Source: Pseudoxanthomonas sp. J35 (lineage in GTDB: Bacteria > Pseudomonadota > Gammaproteobacteria > Xanthomonadales > Xanthomonadaceae). Taken from it: a stretch of DNA of 64,000 nt. The position numbers were made by a program, and so were the translations under genes. Of this stretch, positions 18,324 through 27,870 are shown one piece after another. The stretch's first letter is position 1, and each line of letters begins with the position of its first letter. Under the pieces are notes generated by a model. That model was not told where the DNA came from. It was given only the letters and a program-made list of their open reading frames with translations, and did no database searches. The stretch spans positions 1 through 64,000 of the forward strand of contig NZ_KI911335.1 of assembly GCF_000513995.1 (NCBI RefSeq), written 5' to 3'.

Positions 18324-21300
18324 ATGCCGAAGTACGACCGCACCGGAAAGACACCGGTTACCTTGCTGGCCGCGGCCATCGCCGCCGCCCTGTCCCTGCC
18401 CGCCGCGGCCCAGGAGGCCGGCGCAGCGCAGGACGTCACCGAGCTGGACCGGGTGACCGTCACCGGCTACCGGCAGAGCCTGCAGAAGTCGCTGGACGAG
18501 AAGCGCTACTCGACCGAGCAGGTCGACGCGATCTTCGCCGAGGACATCGGCAAGTTCCCCGACCAGAACCTGGCCGAATCGATGCAGCGTATCGCCGGCG
18601 TCTCGATCGACCGCGAGGGCGGCGAAGGCCAGCGCATTTCCATCCGCGGCCTGGGCTCGGACTTCACCCGCGTGCGCCTGAACGGCCTGGAGGCGCTGGC
18701 CACCGCCGGCACCGGCACCGCCGGCGTCAACCGCAGCCGCGGCTTCGACTTCAACACCTTCGCCTCCGAGCTGTTCAGCCAGGTCAAGGTCAACAAGACC
18801 CAGTCGGCGCAGATGGACGAAGGCTCGCTCGGCTCGACCGTGGACCTGCGCGGCTCGCGCCCGTTCGACTTCGACGGATTCCGCGCCTCCGCCAGCGCCC
18901 AGGCGGGCTACGGCGAACTGGCCGGGGAGATCGACCCGCGCGTGTCGGGGCTGGTCTCCAACACCTGGGCCGACGGCCGCTTCGGCGCCCTGCTGTCGGC
19001 CTCCTACAGCAAGCGCAACGTGTACGAGGAAGGCTACAACCCGGTGCGCTGGGAGCACGGCAACCACCGCAACTCCAACCAGTCCAACGCCAACAACAAC
19101 GGCACCTACGGCTTCTGTTCGCCGGTCGGCTACGTCCCACAGACCCCGCGCAACCCGCTGTCCAACGAGACCCCGGCCGGCACCGGCTCGCAGGCCAACC
19201 AGGACCGCAACAACGGCTGGGGCAGCTTCGGCATCGACGCCAACAACTGCGGCACCGGCCTGCCGCGCCCGGCCAACACGCCGGAGAACGTCGCCGCCTA
19301 CGAGACCGCGACCAACGCCTGGCACCCGCGCTATCCGCGCTACATCCGCACCGCCAGCGAGATCGAGCGCATCGGCGTGACCGGCGCGCTGCAGTGGCGC
19401 GCCTCCGACGACACCCTGCTCAGCTTCGACGCGATGTACTCGGAGCTGTCCAAGGACCAGCGCGAGGACTCGCTGGGCGCGAACCTGCACCGCGCGGCGA
19501 ACCTGGGCGGCAAGACCCAGATCGTGGTCCGCGAGGCCGAGGTCGACGCCATGAACCGGCTGGTCTACGGCGTGTTCGACAACGTCGACTTCCGCACCGA
19601 GTCGACCAACATCCAGGAGTCGACAAAGTTCCAGCAGTACAGCCTGAGCCTGGAGCACCGTTTCAACGACGACGTGCGCCTGGACGCGCAGCTGGGCCAC
19701 TCCAGCTCCAACTACGAGCGCCCGGTGTTCTCGCTGGTCAGCTTCGACAACCAGAACCTGGACGGCTTCGTGCTGGACCTGCGCGGCGACCCCGACATGC
19801 CGCGCATGACCTTCCCGTTCGACCTCAACGACCCGTCGGCGTGGTCGTGGCTGGGCTACGGCGCCGTGCCGGTCAACAGCAACGGCACCGCGCGCGGCAG
19901 CAACATCAGCGAGGTCCGGCTCAACCCGCAGTACGTGGAGAACAGCTTCGACTCGGCCAAGGTCGACCTGCAGTTCGACATCAACCCGACCTTCACCCTC
20001 CGTGGCGGCCTTGCCTACAAGGACTACGACATGAGCACGGAGGAGTACCGCCACATCAGCTACGGGCGCCTGGCCCAGGCGCTGCCCGACGGGCTGAGCG
20101 TCGCCGACCTGAGCACCACGCTCACCGGGTTCGGCAAGAACCTCTCCGGCGCGCCGTCCAGCTGGCTGGTGCCGGACTTCGGCAGGATCGTCGACCTGCT
20201 CGACATCTACTGCAACTGCGACACTGGCGTGCAGGGCGGCGACTACCGCCTGGCCAGCGTCGGCCACTTCGGCGCCTCGAACAACAACTTCGAGGTCAAC
20301 GAGCGCAGCCTGGGCAGCTACCTGCAGCTGGACTTCAACACCGACCTGCTGGATCGTGCCCTGCGCGGCAACATCGGCGTGCGCGTGGTCGAGACCCAGA
20401 TCACCGCCAGCGGCTGGGCGCCCTGCACCGCCGCCAACGCCGCCAACAATTCGGCCAATTGCCAAGCCTTCTTCGGCGTGGCCAACGCCACCTCCGCGCC
20501 GGGCGACCGCTACCTGGTGCGCAGCGTGGTCGACCACCGCTACCGCGACGTGCTGCCGTCGCTGAACCTGGCCTGGGACCTGAGCGACGAGCTGGTGCTG
20601 CGCTTCGGCGCGGCCAAGACCATGGCCCGGCCCACGCTGGGCTACCTGTCGCCCAGCGTCAGCGGCGGACCGACGCAGTACTTCGACGACGGCCGCGTGT
20701 TCTCGATCAACCTCGGCAACCCCAAGCTCGATCCGTTCCGCTCGACCAACTACGACCTGAGCCTGGAGTGGTACTTCCAGGAGGGCGCACTGCTGTCGGC
20801 CGCGCTGTTCTACAAGGACATCGACAGCTACGTGCAGCGCACCCGCCTGCTGACCACCTGGCGCGACATGGGCTACTCGCTGGACCTGCTGCCGGCCGGG
20901 TTCACCGCCGACACGCTGTTCAACGTGCAGAGCTACTACAACACCCCGGGCGGCCCGCTGAAGGGCTACGAGCTGACCTACCAGCAGCCCTTCACCTTCC
21001 TGCCCGGCTTCTGGAGCAGGTTCGGCGTGCAGCTCAACTACACCCACGTCGAATCCAGCATCCAGTACATGTTCAGCACCGCGACCAACAACAACCGGAC
21101 CGTGGTGACCACGTACACCGAGAACGACCTGGTCAACCTGTCGCCGAACTCGTACAACGCCACCTTGTACTACGACGACGGCAAGTTCAGCGCGCGCGTG
21201 TCCACCAGCTACCGCGACGGCTACATCAGCGAGGTACTCAGCCGCGAGAACGTGTGGGACCTGGACGGCAACGAGCTGGCCACCGCCGACGTGACCGGAA

Positions 21301-21488
21301 AGCACGACGTGCGCAACGTGGACTTCAACATGTCCTACCGCCTCAACAAGAAGCTGACGATGACCTTAGAGGCGATCAACCTGCTCGACACCCCCGACCG
21401 GCGCTACGTCGACTCGGCGCTGCAGATGCCCGATCGCTACACCGTCAACGGACGCCAGTACTACCTCGGTGTCCGCTATCGCTTCTGA
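18324..21488 (+). CDS. Second TonB-dependent receptor of the pectin locus
   Basis: The 1054-residue receptor is of the same subfamily as the preceding one. It has a signal peptide KTPVTLLAAAIAAALSLPAAA, a TonB box region ELDRVTVTGYRQSL, a plug (NLAESMQRIAGVSIDREGGE; IRGLGSDFTRVRLNGLEAL), a long barrel with Asn-rich loops around residues 250-320, and the C-terminal strand YYLGVRYRF. It is larger than the first receptor by about 130 residues, mostly in loops, so a longer or branched oligosaccharide is plausible. The ATG follows GGGAGGGAT. It heads a tight operon with enzymes that would process the imported material. Its signal-peptide codons also contain an operator-like site (18349-18363). Confidence 0.93.
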   Translation: MPKYDRTGKTPVTLLAAAIAAALSLPAAAQEAGAAQDVTELDRVTVTGYRQSLQKSLDEKRYSTEQVDAIFAEDIGKFPDQNLAESMQRIAGVSIDREGGEGQRISIRGLGSDFTRVRLNGLEALATAGTGTAGVNRSRGFDFNTFASELFSQVKVNKTQSAQMDEGSLGSTVDLRGSRPFDFDGFRASASAQAGYGELAGEIDPRVSGLVSNTWADGRFGALLSASYSKRNVYEEGYNPVRWEHGNHRNSNQSNANNNGTYGFCSPVGYVPQTPRNPLSNETPAGTGSQANQDRNNGWGSFGIDANNCGTGLPRPANTPENVAAYETATNAWHPRYPRYIRTASEIERIGVTGALQWRASDDTLLSFDAMYSELSKDQREDSLGANLHRAANLGGKTQIVVREAEVDAMNRLVYGVFDNVDFRTESTNIQESTKFQQYSLSLEHRFNDDVRLDAQLGHSSSNYERPVFSLVSFDNQNLDGFVLDLRGDPDMPRMTFPFDLNDPSAWSWLGYGAVPVNSNGTARGSNISEVRLNPQYVENSFDSAKVDLQFDINPTFTLRGGLAYKDYDMSTEEYRHISYGRLAQALPDGLSVADLSTTLTGFGKNLSGAPSSWLVPDFGRIVDLLDIYCNCDTGVQGGDYRLASVGHFGASNNNFEVNERSLGSYLQLDFNTDLLDRALRGNIGVRVVETQITASGWAPCTAANAANNSANCQAFFGVANATSAPGDRYLVRSVVDHRYRDVLPSLNLAWDLSDELVLRFGAAKTMARPTLGYLSPSVSGGPTQYFDDGRVFSINLGNPKLDPFRSTNYDLSLEWYFQEGALLSAALFYKDIDSYVQRTRLLTTWRDMGYSLDLLPAGFTADTLFNVQSYYNTPGGPLKGYELTYQQPFTFLPGFWSRFGVQLNYTHVESSIQYMFSTATNNNRTVVTTYTENDLVNLSPNSYNATLYYDDGKFSARVSTSYRDGYISEVLSRENVWDLDGNELATADVTGKHDVRNVDFNMSYRLNKKLTMTLEAINLLDTPDRRYVDSALQMPDRYTVNGRQYYLGVRYRF
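18349..18363 (+). promoter_or_regulatory. Operator-like site inside the second receptor coding sequence
   Basis: AGACACCGGTTACCT is identical to the internal site of the first receptor gene. Identity between the two genes runs through 27 bases from 18348 and includes GTT and TTG codons, which are unusual in this GC-rich genome. The centre lies 120 bases downstream of the promoter operator centre. Confidence 0.45.
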
Positions 21489-22542
21489 CGTGTCGCTCCG
21501 GCCCCGCCCATTCCCCTTCCTCTCCCGTGGGCGGGACCGGGCGGCCCGACCGGACCTCCCGCCGTCGCCCCGGCGCCGGCGGAGACTGGCCGGGCTTCTT
21601 CTCCTGACGCTTTCCGCCACCTCGGCGGCGGCCGCGGTCAATGCCGCGCCGGCGGTCGCATTCGACGTGGCCGCCGACGGCAGCGCGCAGTTCACGTCGG
21701 TGCAGGCCGCGGTCAATGCCGCGGTCGCGGCCGGGGCACCAGCCACGGTCCGCATCCATGCCGGGACCTACCGCGAAACGGTCCGGATCCCGGCCGGAGC
21801 GCCGCCGATGGAGCTGGCCGGCGACGGGCCGGAACGCACCGTCATCGTGTTCGGCAACCACGCCGCGCTGCTCGACCCGGCCAGCGGCCGGCCGTTCGGC
21901 ACCTTCGGCTCGGCCACGGTGGCGGTGGACGCGGACGACTTCCGCGCCCGCGACCTGACTATCGCCAACGACGCCGGCCCGGTCGGGCAGGCCGTGGCGC
22001 TGCGGTTGAGCGGCACCCGCGCCGCGTTCCGCCACGTGCACCTGCGCGGCCACCAGGACACGCTCTACCTGCAGGGACGCGACAGCCTGGCCTGGTTCGG
22101 AGACTGCGCGGTGGAGGGTACGGTGGACTTTATCTTCGGCGCGGGCACCGCGCTGTTCGAGCGCTGCCGCATCCACTCCCTCGGCGACGGCTATGTCACC
22201 GCCGCCGCCACGCCCCATGGCCGGCGCTTCGGCCTGGTGTTCCGCGACTGCCGGCTGACCGCCGCGCCCGGCGTGCGTGCGGTGTACCTGGGCCGGCCAT
22301 GGCGCGATCATGCCCGGGTGGCCTTCCTGGACAGCGTCCTAGGCGCGCACGTGCTGCCGGCCGGCTGGCACGACTGGGACCGGCCGGAGCGGCGCGCCAC
22401 CGCGCATTTCGCCGAGGCCGGCAATACCGGTCCCGGCGCCGATGCCGGCGCGCGCGCGCCCTGGGCGCACCGGCTCGGTCCGCGGCAGGCCGCGGCCTAC
22501 TCGCGCCAAGCCATCCTCGGCGATTGGAGACCGTACGAATGA
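21469..22542 (+). CDS. Pectin methylesterase (CE8), secreted
   Basis: The enzyme removes methyl esters from homogalacturonan, exposing it to pectate lyase. The protein has up to 357 residues, with an Arg-rich N-terminus and signal segment (RRRRRLAGLLLLTLSATSAAAA). CE8 right-handed helix motifs follow: GTYRE, VALRLSG, HQDTLYLQG, FGDCAVEGTVDFIFGAG (both catalytic aspartates) and the arginine block YLGRPWRDHA. The start is uncertain: GTG at 21469 overlaps the receptor gene by 20 bases, and GTG at 21490 just avoids it; neither has a clear ribosome site. Its stop overlaps the pectate lyase start (ATGA). Confidence 0.93.
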   Translation: MSAIASDVSLRPRPFPFLSRGRDRAARPDLPPSPRRRRRLAGLLLLTLSATSAAAAVNAAPAVAFDVAADGSAQFTSVQAAVNAAVAAGAPATVRIHAGTYRETVRIPAGAPPMELAGDGPERTVIVFGNHAALLDPASGRPFGTFGSATVAVDADDFRARDLTIANDAGPVGQAVALRLSGTRAAFRHVHLRGHQDTLYLQGRDSLAWFGDCAVEGTVDFIFGAGTALFERCRIHSLGDGYVTAAATPHGRRFGLVFRDCRLTAAPGVRAVYLGRPWRDHARVAFLDSVLGAHVLPAGWHDWDRPERRATAHFAEAGNTGPGADAGARAPWAHRLGPRQAAAYSRQAILGDWRPYE

Positions 22543-23645
22543 CCGCACCGGCCCTGCTGCGCCCGCTCCTGGCCCTGCTGTTCGCGCTGCCGGCGCTGGT
22601 CGCCGCAGCGCCGCCGCCGCAGGATCCCGTGGCCGAGAACATGCTGTTGCTGCAGACCGCATCGGGCGGCTGGCCCAAGCACTGGCACGGCCGTCCGGTG
22701 GACTACGAGCGGCCCTTCGACGAGGCCGAGCGCCAGGCCCTGGGTGCGCCGGACCGGGTCGACGACGCGACCCTGGACAACAAGGCCACCACCCGCGAGA
22801 TCGCCCACCTGGCCCAGGCCTGGGAACGCACCGGCAATCCCGCCTACCTGAACGCGGCCCGGCGCGGGGTGGAATGGCTGCTGCGCGCGCAGTACCCCAA
22901 TGGCGGCTGGCCCCAGTACTACCCGGACCGTTCCTTCTACCGGCACCAGATCACCTTCAACGACGACGCGATGGTGCGCGCCCTGCACCTGCTGCAGGAC
23001 ATCGCCGAGGCACGAGGTGCGCTGGCCGCGCTGACCCCGGAGTTCGGCGCGCGCGCGCGGCAGGCCCTGGCCCGCGGCATCGAATGCATCCTCGCCACCC
23101 AGGTCCGCATCGGCGGAAGGCCGACGATCTGGGCGGCGCAGTACGACGAGACCACCCTGCGGCCGGCCAAGGCGCGCGCCTACGAATTGCCCTCGCTGGC
23201 GGTGGCCGAGTCGGTGGGCGTGGTGCGACTGCTGATGCGCCAGCCCGCTCCGGATGCGCGCATCGTCGCCGCGGTCGAGTTGGCCGCTACCTGGCTGGAG
23301 GCGCACCGCCTGCGGGACCTGGCCCTGCGCCGGATCGAAGCGCCACACGAGGAAACCGGCCGCGACGTGCGGGTGGTGCCGCAGCCCGGGGCCTCGCTGT
23401 GGGCGCGCTTCTACGACCTGGAACGGCAGCAGCCGCTGTTCGTGAACCGCGAAGGCGAGCGCGTGGCCGAGTTCGGCCGCATGCCCAACGAGCGCCGCGT
23501 CGGTTACGCCTGGTACGGCACCTGGCCGGAGAAGCTGCTGGCGGTGGAGCTGCCGCGCTGGCGCCGGGCCCACGCCGCCGCCGTGACCGCCTACCGTCGT
23601 GCGACCGCCGACGCCTCCGATCCATCGCAAGTGGAAGACCTATGA
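22539..23645 (+). CDS. Pectate lyase, PL10 family
   Basis: The protein cleaves de-esterified polygalacturonate by beta-elimination with Ca2+. It has 368 residues: a signal peptide (LLRPLLALLFALPALVAAAP) and an (alpha/alpha)-toroid typical of PL10. Visible motifs are GGWPKHWHG near the N-terminus, NGGWPQYYP, the acidic TFNDDAMVRALHLL helix, and the ARAYELPSLAVAESV block containing the family's active-site arginine region. It overlaps the methylesterase upstream and the LamG protein downstream by four bases each, so synthesis is coupled: de-esterification followed by cleavage in the same compartment, presumably the periplasm or cell surface. Confidence 0.93.
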   Translation: MTAPALLRPLLALLFALPALVAAAPPPQDPVAENMLLLQTASGGWPKHWHGRPVDYERPFDEAERQALGAPDRVDDATLDNKATTREIAHLAQAWERTGNPAYLNAARRGVEWLLRAQYPNGGWPQYYPDRSFYRHQITFNDDAMVRALHLLQDIAEARGALAALTPEFGARARQALARGIECILATQVRIGGRPTIWAAQYDETTLRPAKARAYELPSLAVAESVGVVRLLMRQPAPDARIVAAVELAATWLEAHRLRDLALRRIEAPHEETGRDVRVVPQPGASLWARFYDLERQQPLFVNREGERVAEFGRMPNERRVGYAWYGTWPEKLLAVELPRWRRAHAAAVTAYRRATADASDPSQVEDL

Positions 23646-26600
23646 AGACCCGCCACGCCCTGCTCGCCCTCCTCCTGGCCGCCGGCGCCGCATCACCCAC
23701 CGCCGCACGCGCCGAGCCCCCGCAATTGCTGTTCCGGGTATCGGCCGACGCCGGCTTCGTCGCCGACCACGCCGTCGGCGATCCGGTGCCCAACTTCCAG
23801 GACAAGGTGAAGATCGTGCCCACGGGGGTGCAGGGCGGGGCGATCGAATGGGCCGACGACGGGGTGCTGGCCTGGAACGCGCCGGGCAACATCCAGGCGC
23901 AGCGCGGCACGCTGGCGTTCTTCTGGCGCCCGCGCTACGCGGTGGGCGAGGCGCCGTTCGTGATCTTCCGCGTCGGCTACGGTGACCACAGCAGCTGGGA
24001 CATGGCCTGGCTGCGGATCGACTGGAACGGCCACGGCTTCGACGCCTTCGTCACCGATGCCAACCTGGCGCGCACCCGGGTCTCGTTCCGCATGGAGCGC
24101 ACGCCCGGCCCGCAGGACTGGGTCCACCTGGCCTTCGCCTGGGACGAGACCGCCGGCGTGCGCCTGTACGTGGACGGCCGGGAGGCCGCACGGGTGGAGG
24201 CCGGGCCGGTGCCCTTCGACTACGACGCGGCGCTGGACCAGTTGGGCCTGGCCGGGCGGGTGATGGCGCCGTACCAGGTGCAGAGCCGCTACAACTTCCT
24301 GCGCGGCAGCGACTTCGACGAGATCCGGGTCTACGACCGCATGCTGGACGCAGCCGGCATGGCCACGCTGGCGCGGCGCGCCGATCCTGCCGGGGCCCGC
24401 CCGTCCAGCGCCGAGGCCGTGGATGCGCAGGCGCGGCGCCGGGCCTGGCTGCACCGCCACGGCTGGGACGGAGACTTGGCGCCCCCGGCGCTGGAGGCGG
24501 CCACGACCTCGATCCGCAAGCTCGAGTTCGCCGACGTCAAGGACAAGAAGCAGTGGATGTGGAAGGGGACCGACGGCATCCCCGAGACCACCTGGCCGGG
24601 CGTGTACAACCGCTCGCGCCTGCCCGGACGCGACGACTACTTCCAGCTGCCGGACTGGAACACCTACGTCGAGGGCGGGATGGCTCTGGACCTGGCCATG
24701 CCGGACGCGCCGTTCAACCGCGTCGAGATCCGCGGCGCTGCCTTCGGCCAGGCCCTCCACGGCGCCGATCCCGAGCGGCTGCAGCCGCTGTTCGAGCGCC
24801 CGCGCGGGGCGGTGCGCAGCGTGCATGCGTTCGGCGAGCGCCGCGGCGGCCACCTGCGCTTCGTCAACGAGGTACAGGAAACCCCGATCCAGGAGATCTG
24901 GGCCTACCACGTCAGCGACGCGCCCGAGCCGGAAGGCACGGTCAAGCAGACCTACGTGGTGGACAGCCGGGTCCTGCCGGACTACGGCAACGTGCAGGCC
25001 CTGCGCCGGTACATCGACGGGCGCTACCCGGCATCGGAGCGCAGCACGGTGATGGCCCTGCCCAAGGGCGCCGGCGCGCGCCGGCGCGCGCCCGACACGC
25101 TGCCTGCGTCGCCGGACCCCATCGTCCACATCCTGGTCCCGTCCGGCGTGGGCGACGCGCCGCCGGCCCAGCCGCTGATCCGCAGCTGGGCCTACAGCTG
25201 GGAGAACATGTACGACGGCCTGGACGGCATGGCCATCGACCTGCCGGCGCTGGACCTGCCGCCCACCCACGGCGACCTGATTCCGCTCAACATCCGGGTC
25301 AAGGACCCGATCTGGCCGGCGCGCGACATGATCGACGTGTCGGTCTCGGTGCGGCCCGGACAGGCGCGCACCCTGTGGCTGGACTTGCGCGACCGCATCC
25401 TCACCCCCGACAGCCTGTGGATCAGCGTGGCCGCGGCGGCGCCGGGCTTTTCCGCCGCCGCGCTGGACGGGACCGAGATCCGGCTGGTGTTCAAGGACCG
25501 CGCCGAGGCGCTGCGCGAGCACGTGGCCGACCGCTTCAACCAGGTGCGCGACAACTGGGGCTTCCTGGTCGAGGAGCACACCACCTCCAAGCGCCAACGC
25601 CTGTACGCGCGCGTCTACGCCGACATCAGCGACCTGCTGCGGGTGGACCCGGACCACGCGCTGGGGCGCCTGTACTGGAACTACATCAGCTACAACAGCC
25701 AGGGCCGGCCGCCGTTCGAGCAGCCGCAGCCGCCCAAGGGCGCGCCGCTGTGGGCCTTCCGCCAGGTCGAGGACCTGAAGTACGTGCGCCGCTTCGTCGA
25801 GTGGTGGATCGACCACCGCCAGGTCGAATACGGCGACTTCGGCGGCGGCATCTCCGACGATTCGGACCTGGTGCAGCAATGGCCCGGCCTGGCGCTGATG
25901 GGCGTGCTGCCCGACAAGATCAACGCTTCCCTGACCGCGCTGGCCGAGGCTGCCTACCGCAACGGCATGTTCACCGACGGCCTGAGCACCATCGAGACCG
26001 ACGAGCTGCACGCCTACGAGGAGGGCATCAACATCAACAGCGCCATGCTCTACCTCAACTGGGGCGATCCATTGACCCTCGAGCGGCTGATGGAGACCGT
26101 GCGCGCCTTCGACCAGCGCATCGTGCTGCCCAACCCACAGGGCCACCTGCTGTTCTCCAGCAACTGGTTCGGCGGGCGCAAGGTTTACCGCGAGCCGAAC
26201 TGGCAGTGGCAGAAACCGTACTCGTTCCCTGCCCTGCACCCGGCCTTCCTGCTCGGCGACTGGAACGCCGACCCCACCGGCCGCAAGCTGGTGGTGGGCC
26301 TGGCCGACGGCTACCTGGCCCATGCCTACACCGCCGAGGACGGGCAATGGGCGCTGCCCAACGAGATCCACTGGGCCACCGGCCAGACCCGCGGCGGCGA
26401 ACTGGTCATGGGTTCCGGCGGCGGCGACACCATGCATCTGTTCTGGGCCGCCTGGCGCTGGACCGGCGATGCGCGCTACCTTCGCGCGCTGGACTACCGC
26501 GCCATGCGCAGCGGTCCGGCCAGCCTGGGCAACCTGGGCGAGAACTTCCTCGGCGTGCTGGGCCGCCAGGACGACTGGGGCAAGTCCCTGGTCCAGGCCG

Positions 26601-27463
26601 CGGACAAGGGTGCCACCGGCTTCCCCAGCCTGGTGGCCTGGCAACTCACAGGCGACAAGTCCTACCTGGAGGCGCTGCACGCCGAGGGCATCCGCGCCAA
26701 GGCCCAGCGCGAGTACATGAACACCGAGGGCCACTGGTGGTCGGACCGGGTGGAAGCGCCCAGCGAATTCCTGCAGCGCGCGCGCCTGGGCGGCATCGCC
26801 CTCAAGCGCAACCAGTCCTATCCGGGCCACACGGTGAGCTGGCGCTTCGCCGAAGCCGACGGCGCCGAGCAGGTGGCGATCCTGGTACCCGACCCGCGCC
26901 GCGACCGCTTCAAGGTGATCGCCTACAACCTCGGTTCGAAGCCGCAGCACGCGAGCATGACCGGCTGGAACGTCGAAGCCGGCACCTGGCGCATGACCTC
27001 CGGCATCGACCGCGACGGCGACGACCGCATCGACGGCAAGGCCAGCACCCGCGAGTTCGCGTTCGAGAAGAGCGGTTCCGTCGACGTCGTGTTCCCCGCC
27101 GGGCGCACCGTGGTGATGGAGTTCGAGCTGGTCCAGCCGGGCACGCCGGTGGCGACGCGCGCGGACCTGGGCATCGGCCGCGGCGACGTGCGAGTGTCCG
27201 GCGACGCGGTGGAAGCGACCGTGCACAGCCTCGGCCACGCCCCCACCGGCGCCGGTTACGCGGTGCTGGAGGACGCCCGCGGCCGCGAACTGGCGCGGGT
27301 GGCGGTGCCGGCAATGGAGGCGCCGCTGGACCTGCGGCCACGCACCACCACCGTCTCGCTGCCGCTGGGCGGGCGCAAGGCCGAGGGCCTGTACGTCCGG
27401 GTCGGCCTTGAAGGCGACGCCGAGGAAGTGACCCGGCTCAACAACCGCCGCGCCGTGCGCTGA
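23642..27463 (+). CDS. Very large secreted LamG-domain protein of the pectin operon, enzymatic function unknown
   Basis: The 1273-residue protein has a signal peptide (MKTRHALLALLLAAGAASPTAARA) and a LamG/concanavalin-like jelly roll at about residues 30-235 (GTLAFFWRPRY; RLYVDGREAARVEAG; FDEIRVYDRMLDAA). About 1000 residues without a domain I can name follow. The central and C-terminal parts contain many Trp and acidic residues and helical stretches (YRNGMFTDGLSTIETDELHA; THL-type segments around HLFWAAWRWTGDARYL), reminiscent of an (alpha/alpha) toroid, and a beta-rich end. It is co-translated with pectate lyase, so it is probably a polysaccharide lyase or hydrolase, or a large binding protein, acting on pectin or rhamnogalacturonan. 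A terminator follows. Confidence 0.75.
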   Translation: MKTRHALLALLLAAGAASPTAARAEPPQLLFRVSADAGFVADHAVGDPVPNFQDKVKIVPTGVQGGAIEWADDGVLAWNAPGNIQAQRGTLAFFWRPRYAVGEAPFVIFRVGYGDHSSWDMAWLRIDWNGHGFDAFVTDANLARTRVSFRMERTPGPQDWVHLAFAWDETAGVRLYVDGREAARVEAGPVPFDYDAALDQLGLAGRVMAPYQVQSRYNFLRGSDFDEIRVYDRMLDAAGMATLARRADPAGARPSSAEAVDAQARRRAWLHRHGWDGDLAPPALEAATTSIRKLEFADVKDKKQWMWKGTDGIPETTWPGVYNRSRLPGRDDYFQLPDWNTYVEGGMALDLAMPDAPFNRVEIRGAAFGQALHGADPERLQPLFERPRGAVRSVHAFGERRGGHLRFVNEVQETPIQEIWAYHVSDAPEPEGTVKQTYVVDSRVLPDYGNVQALRRYIDGRYPASERSTVMALPKGAGARRRAPDTLPASPDPIVHILVPSGVGDAPPAQPLIRSWAYSWENMYDGLDGMAIDLPALDLPPTHGDLIPLNIRVKDPIWPARDMIDVSVSVRPGQARTLWLDLRDRILTPDSLWISVAAAAPGFSAAALDGTEIRLVFKDRAEALREHVADRFNQVRDNWGFLVEEHTTSKRQRLYARVYADISDLLRVDPDHALGRLYWNYISYNSQGRPPFEQPQPPKGAPLWAFRQVEDLKYVRRFVEWWIDHRQVEYGDFGGGISDDSDLVQQWPGLALMGVLPDKINASLTALAEAAYRNGMFTDGLSTIETDELHAYEEGININSAMLYLNWGDPLTLERLMETVRAFDQRIVLPNPQGHLLFSSNWFGGRKVYREPNWQWQKPYSFPALHPAFLLGDWNADPTGRKLVVGLADGYLAHAYTAEDGQWALPNEIHWATGQTRGGELVMGSGGGDTMHLFWAAWRWTGDARYLRALDYRAMRSGPASLGNLGENFLGVLGRQDDWGKSLVQAADKGATGFPSLVAWQLTGDKSYLEALHAEGIRAKAQREYMNTEGHWWSDRVEAPSEFLQRARLGGIALKRNQSYPGHTVSWRFAEADGAEQVAILVPDPRRDRFKVIAYNLGSKPQHASMTGWNVEAGTWRMTSGIDRDGDDRIDGKASTREFAFEKSGSVDVVFPAGRTVVMEFELVQPGTPVATRADLGIGRGDVRVSGDAVEATVHSLGHAPTGAGYAVLEDARGRELARVAVPAMEAPLDLRPRTTTVSLPLGGRKAEGLYVRVGLEGDAEEVTRLNNRRAVR

Positions 27464-27485
27464 GCGGCGCGACCTTGGTGCACGC

Positions 27486-27520
27486 GAAAGGGCCGGACCT
27501 CGTCCGGCCCTTTCCTTTTC
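27486..27520 (+). terminator. Intrinsic terminator of the second receptor operon
   Basis: Arms AAAGGGCCGGAC (27487-27498) and GTCCGGCCCTTT (27502-27513) with a CTC loop form a 12-13 bp stem followed by CCTTTTCC, 23 bases after the stop at 27463. It closes the 9 kb unit begun at 18.2 kb. Confidence 0.88.
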
Positions 27521-27555
27521 CGGTCATGCGATGCCGCGGACCGGTCTCCGGCGGT

Positions 27556-27816
27556 TTACAGCGGCAGCGCCTGGCGCAACGCGACCATGGCGATCGCCGC
27601 CGCCAGCCATGCCACCACGCGCCGGGCCAGGCCGCTGTCCCCCGGCGGGCGTGCGAAGCCGACCACGAAGGCATGCGCCGGCAGCGCGATCACCAGCAGG
27701 AAGGCGGCGATCCAGTACAGCGTGTCGTCGCCCAGCCGCGGCCACAGCCAGGGCATGACCACGCCGGTGAACATTCCGGCGAGCGCGGCGGTCAACGGTG
27801 TCGGTGCGATCTTCAT
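27556..27816 (-). CDS. Small inner-membrane protein, unknown function
   Basis: The 86-residue protein has three hydrophobic segments (LTAALAGMFTGVVMPWLWP; YWIAAFLLVIALPAHAFVV; VVAWLAAAIAMVALRQALP), short loops and no recognised motif. The ATG at 27816 is preceded by GGGGAGGGCAG; a slightly longer form from 27843 is possible. It lies downstream of the CE12 acetylesterase on the same strand, 54 bases from its stop, so it may be cotranscribed with it. Whether it belongs to pectin use is unknown. Confidence 0.6.
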   Translation of the reverse strand: MKIAPTPLTAALAGMFTGVVMPWLWPRLGDDTLYWIAAFLLVIALPAHAFVVGFARPPGDSGLARRVVAWLAAAIAMVALRQALPL

Positions 27817-27870
27817 GCAGTGCTGCCCTCCCCGAGGCGCCACCGAGTCTAGCGCGGCGGCCGGCGCGCC

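Noticed and set aside
18216-21305. Minus-strand frame of 1029 codons antisense to the second receptor
   Set aside because: Composition (Val/Arg/Gly/Ala repeats) is that of the complement of a GC-rich gene; the opposite strand has clear receptor motifs.
16449-21488. Single 1679-codon frame spanning both receptors
   Set aside because: The first 600 codons are an out-of-frame reading of receptor one. The real second receptor starts at 18324 after a terminator, promoter and ribosome site.
23693-27238. Minus-strand frame of 1181 codons antisense to the LamG protein
   Set aside because: No signal, motif or ribosome site. The plus-strand frame has a signal peptide and operon overlaps.
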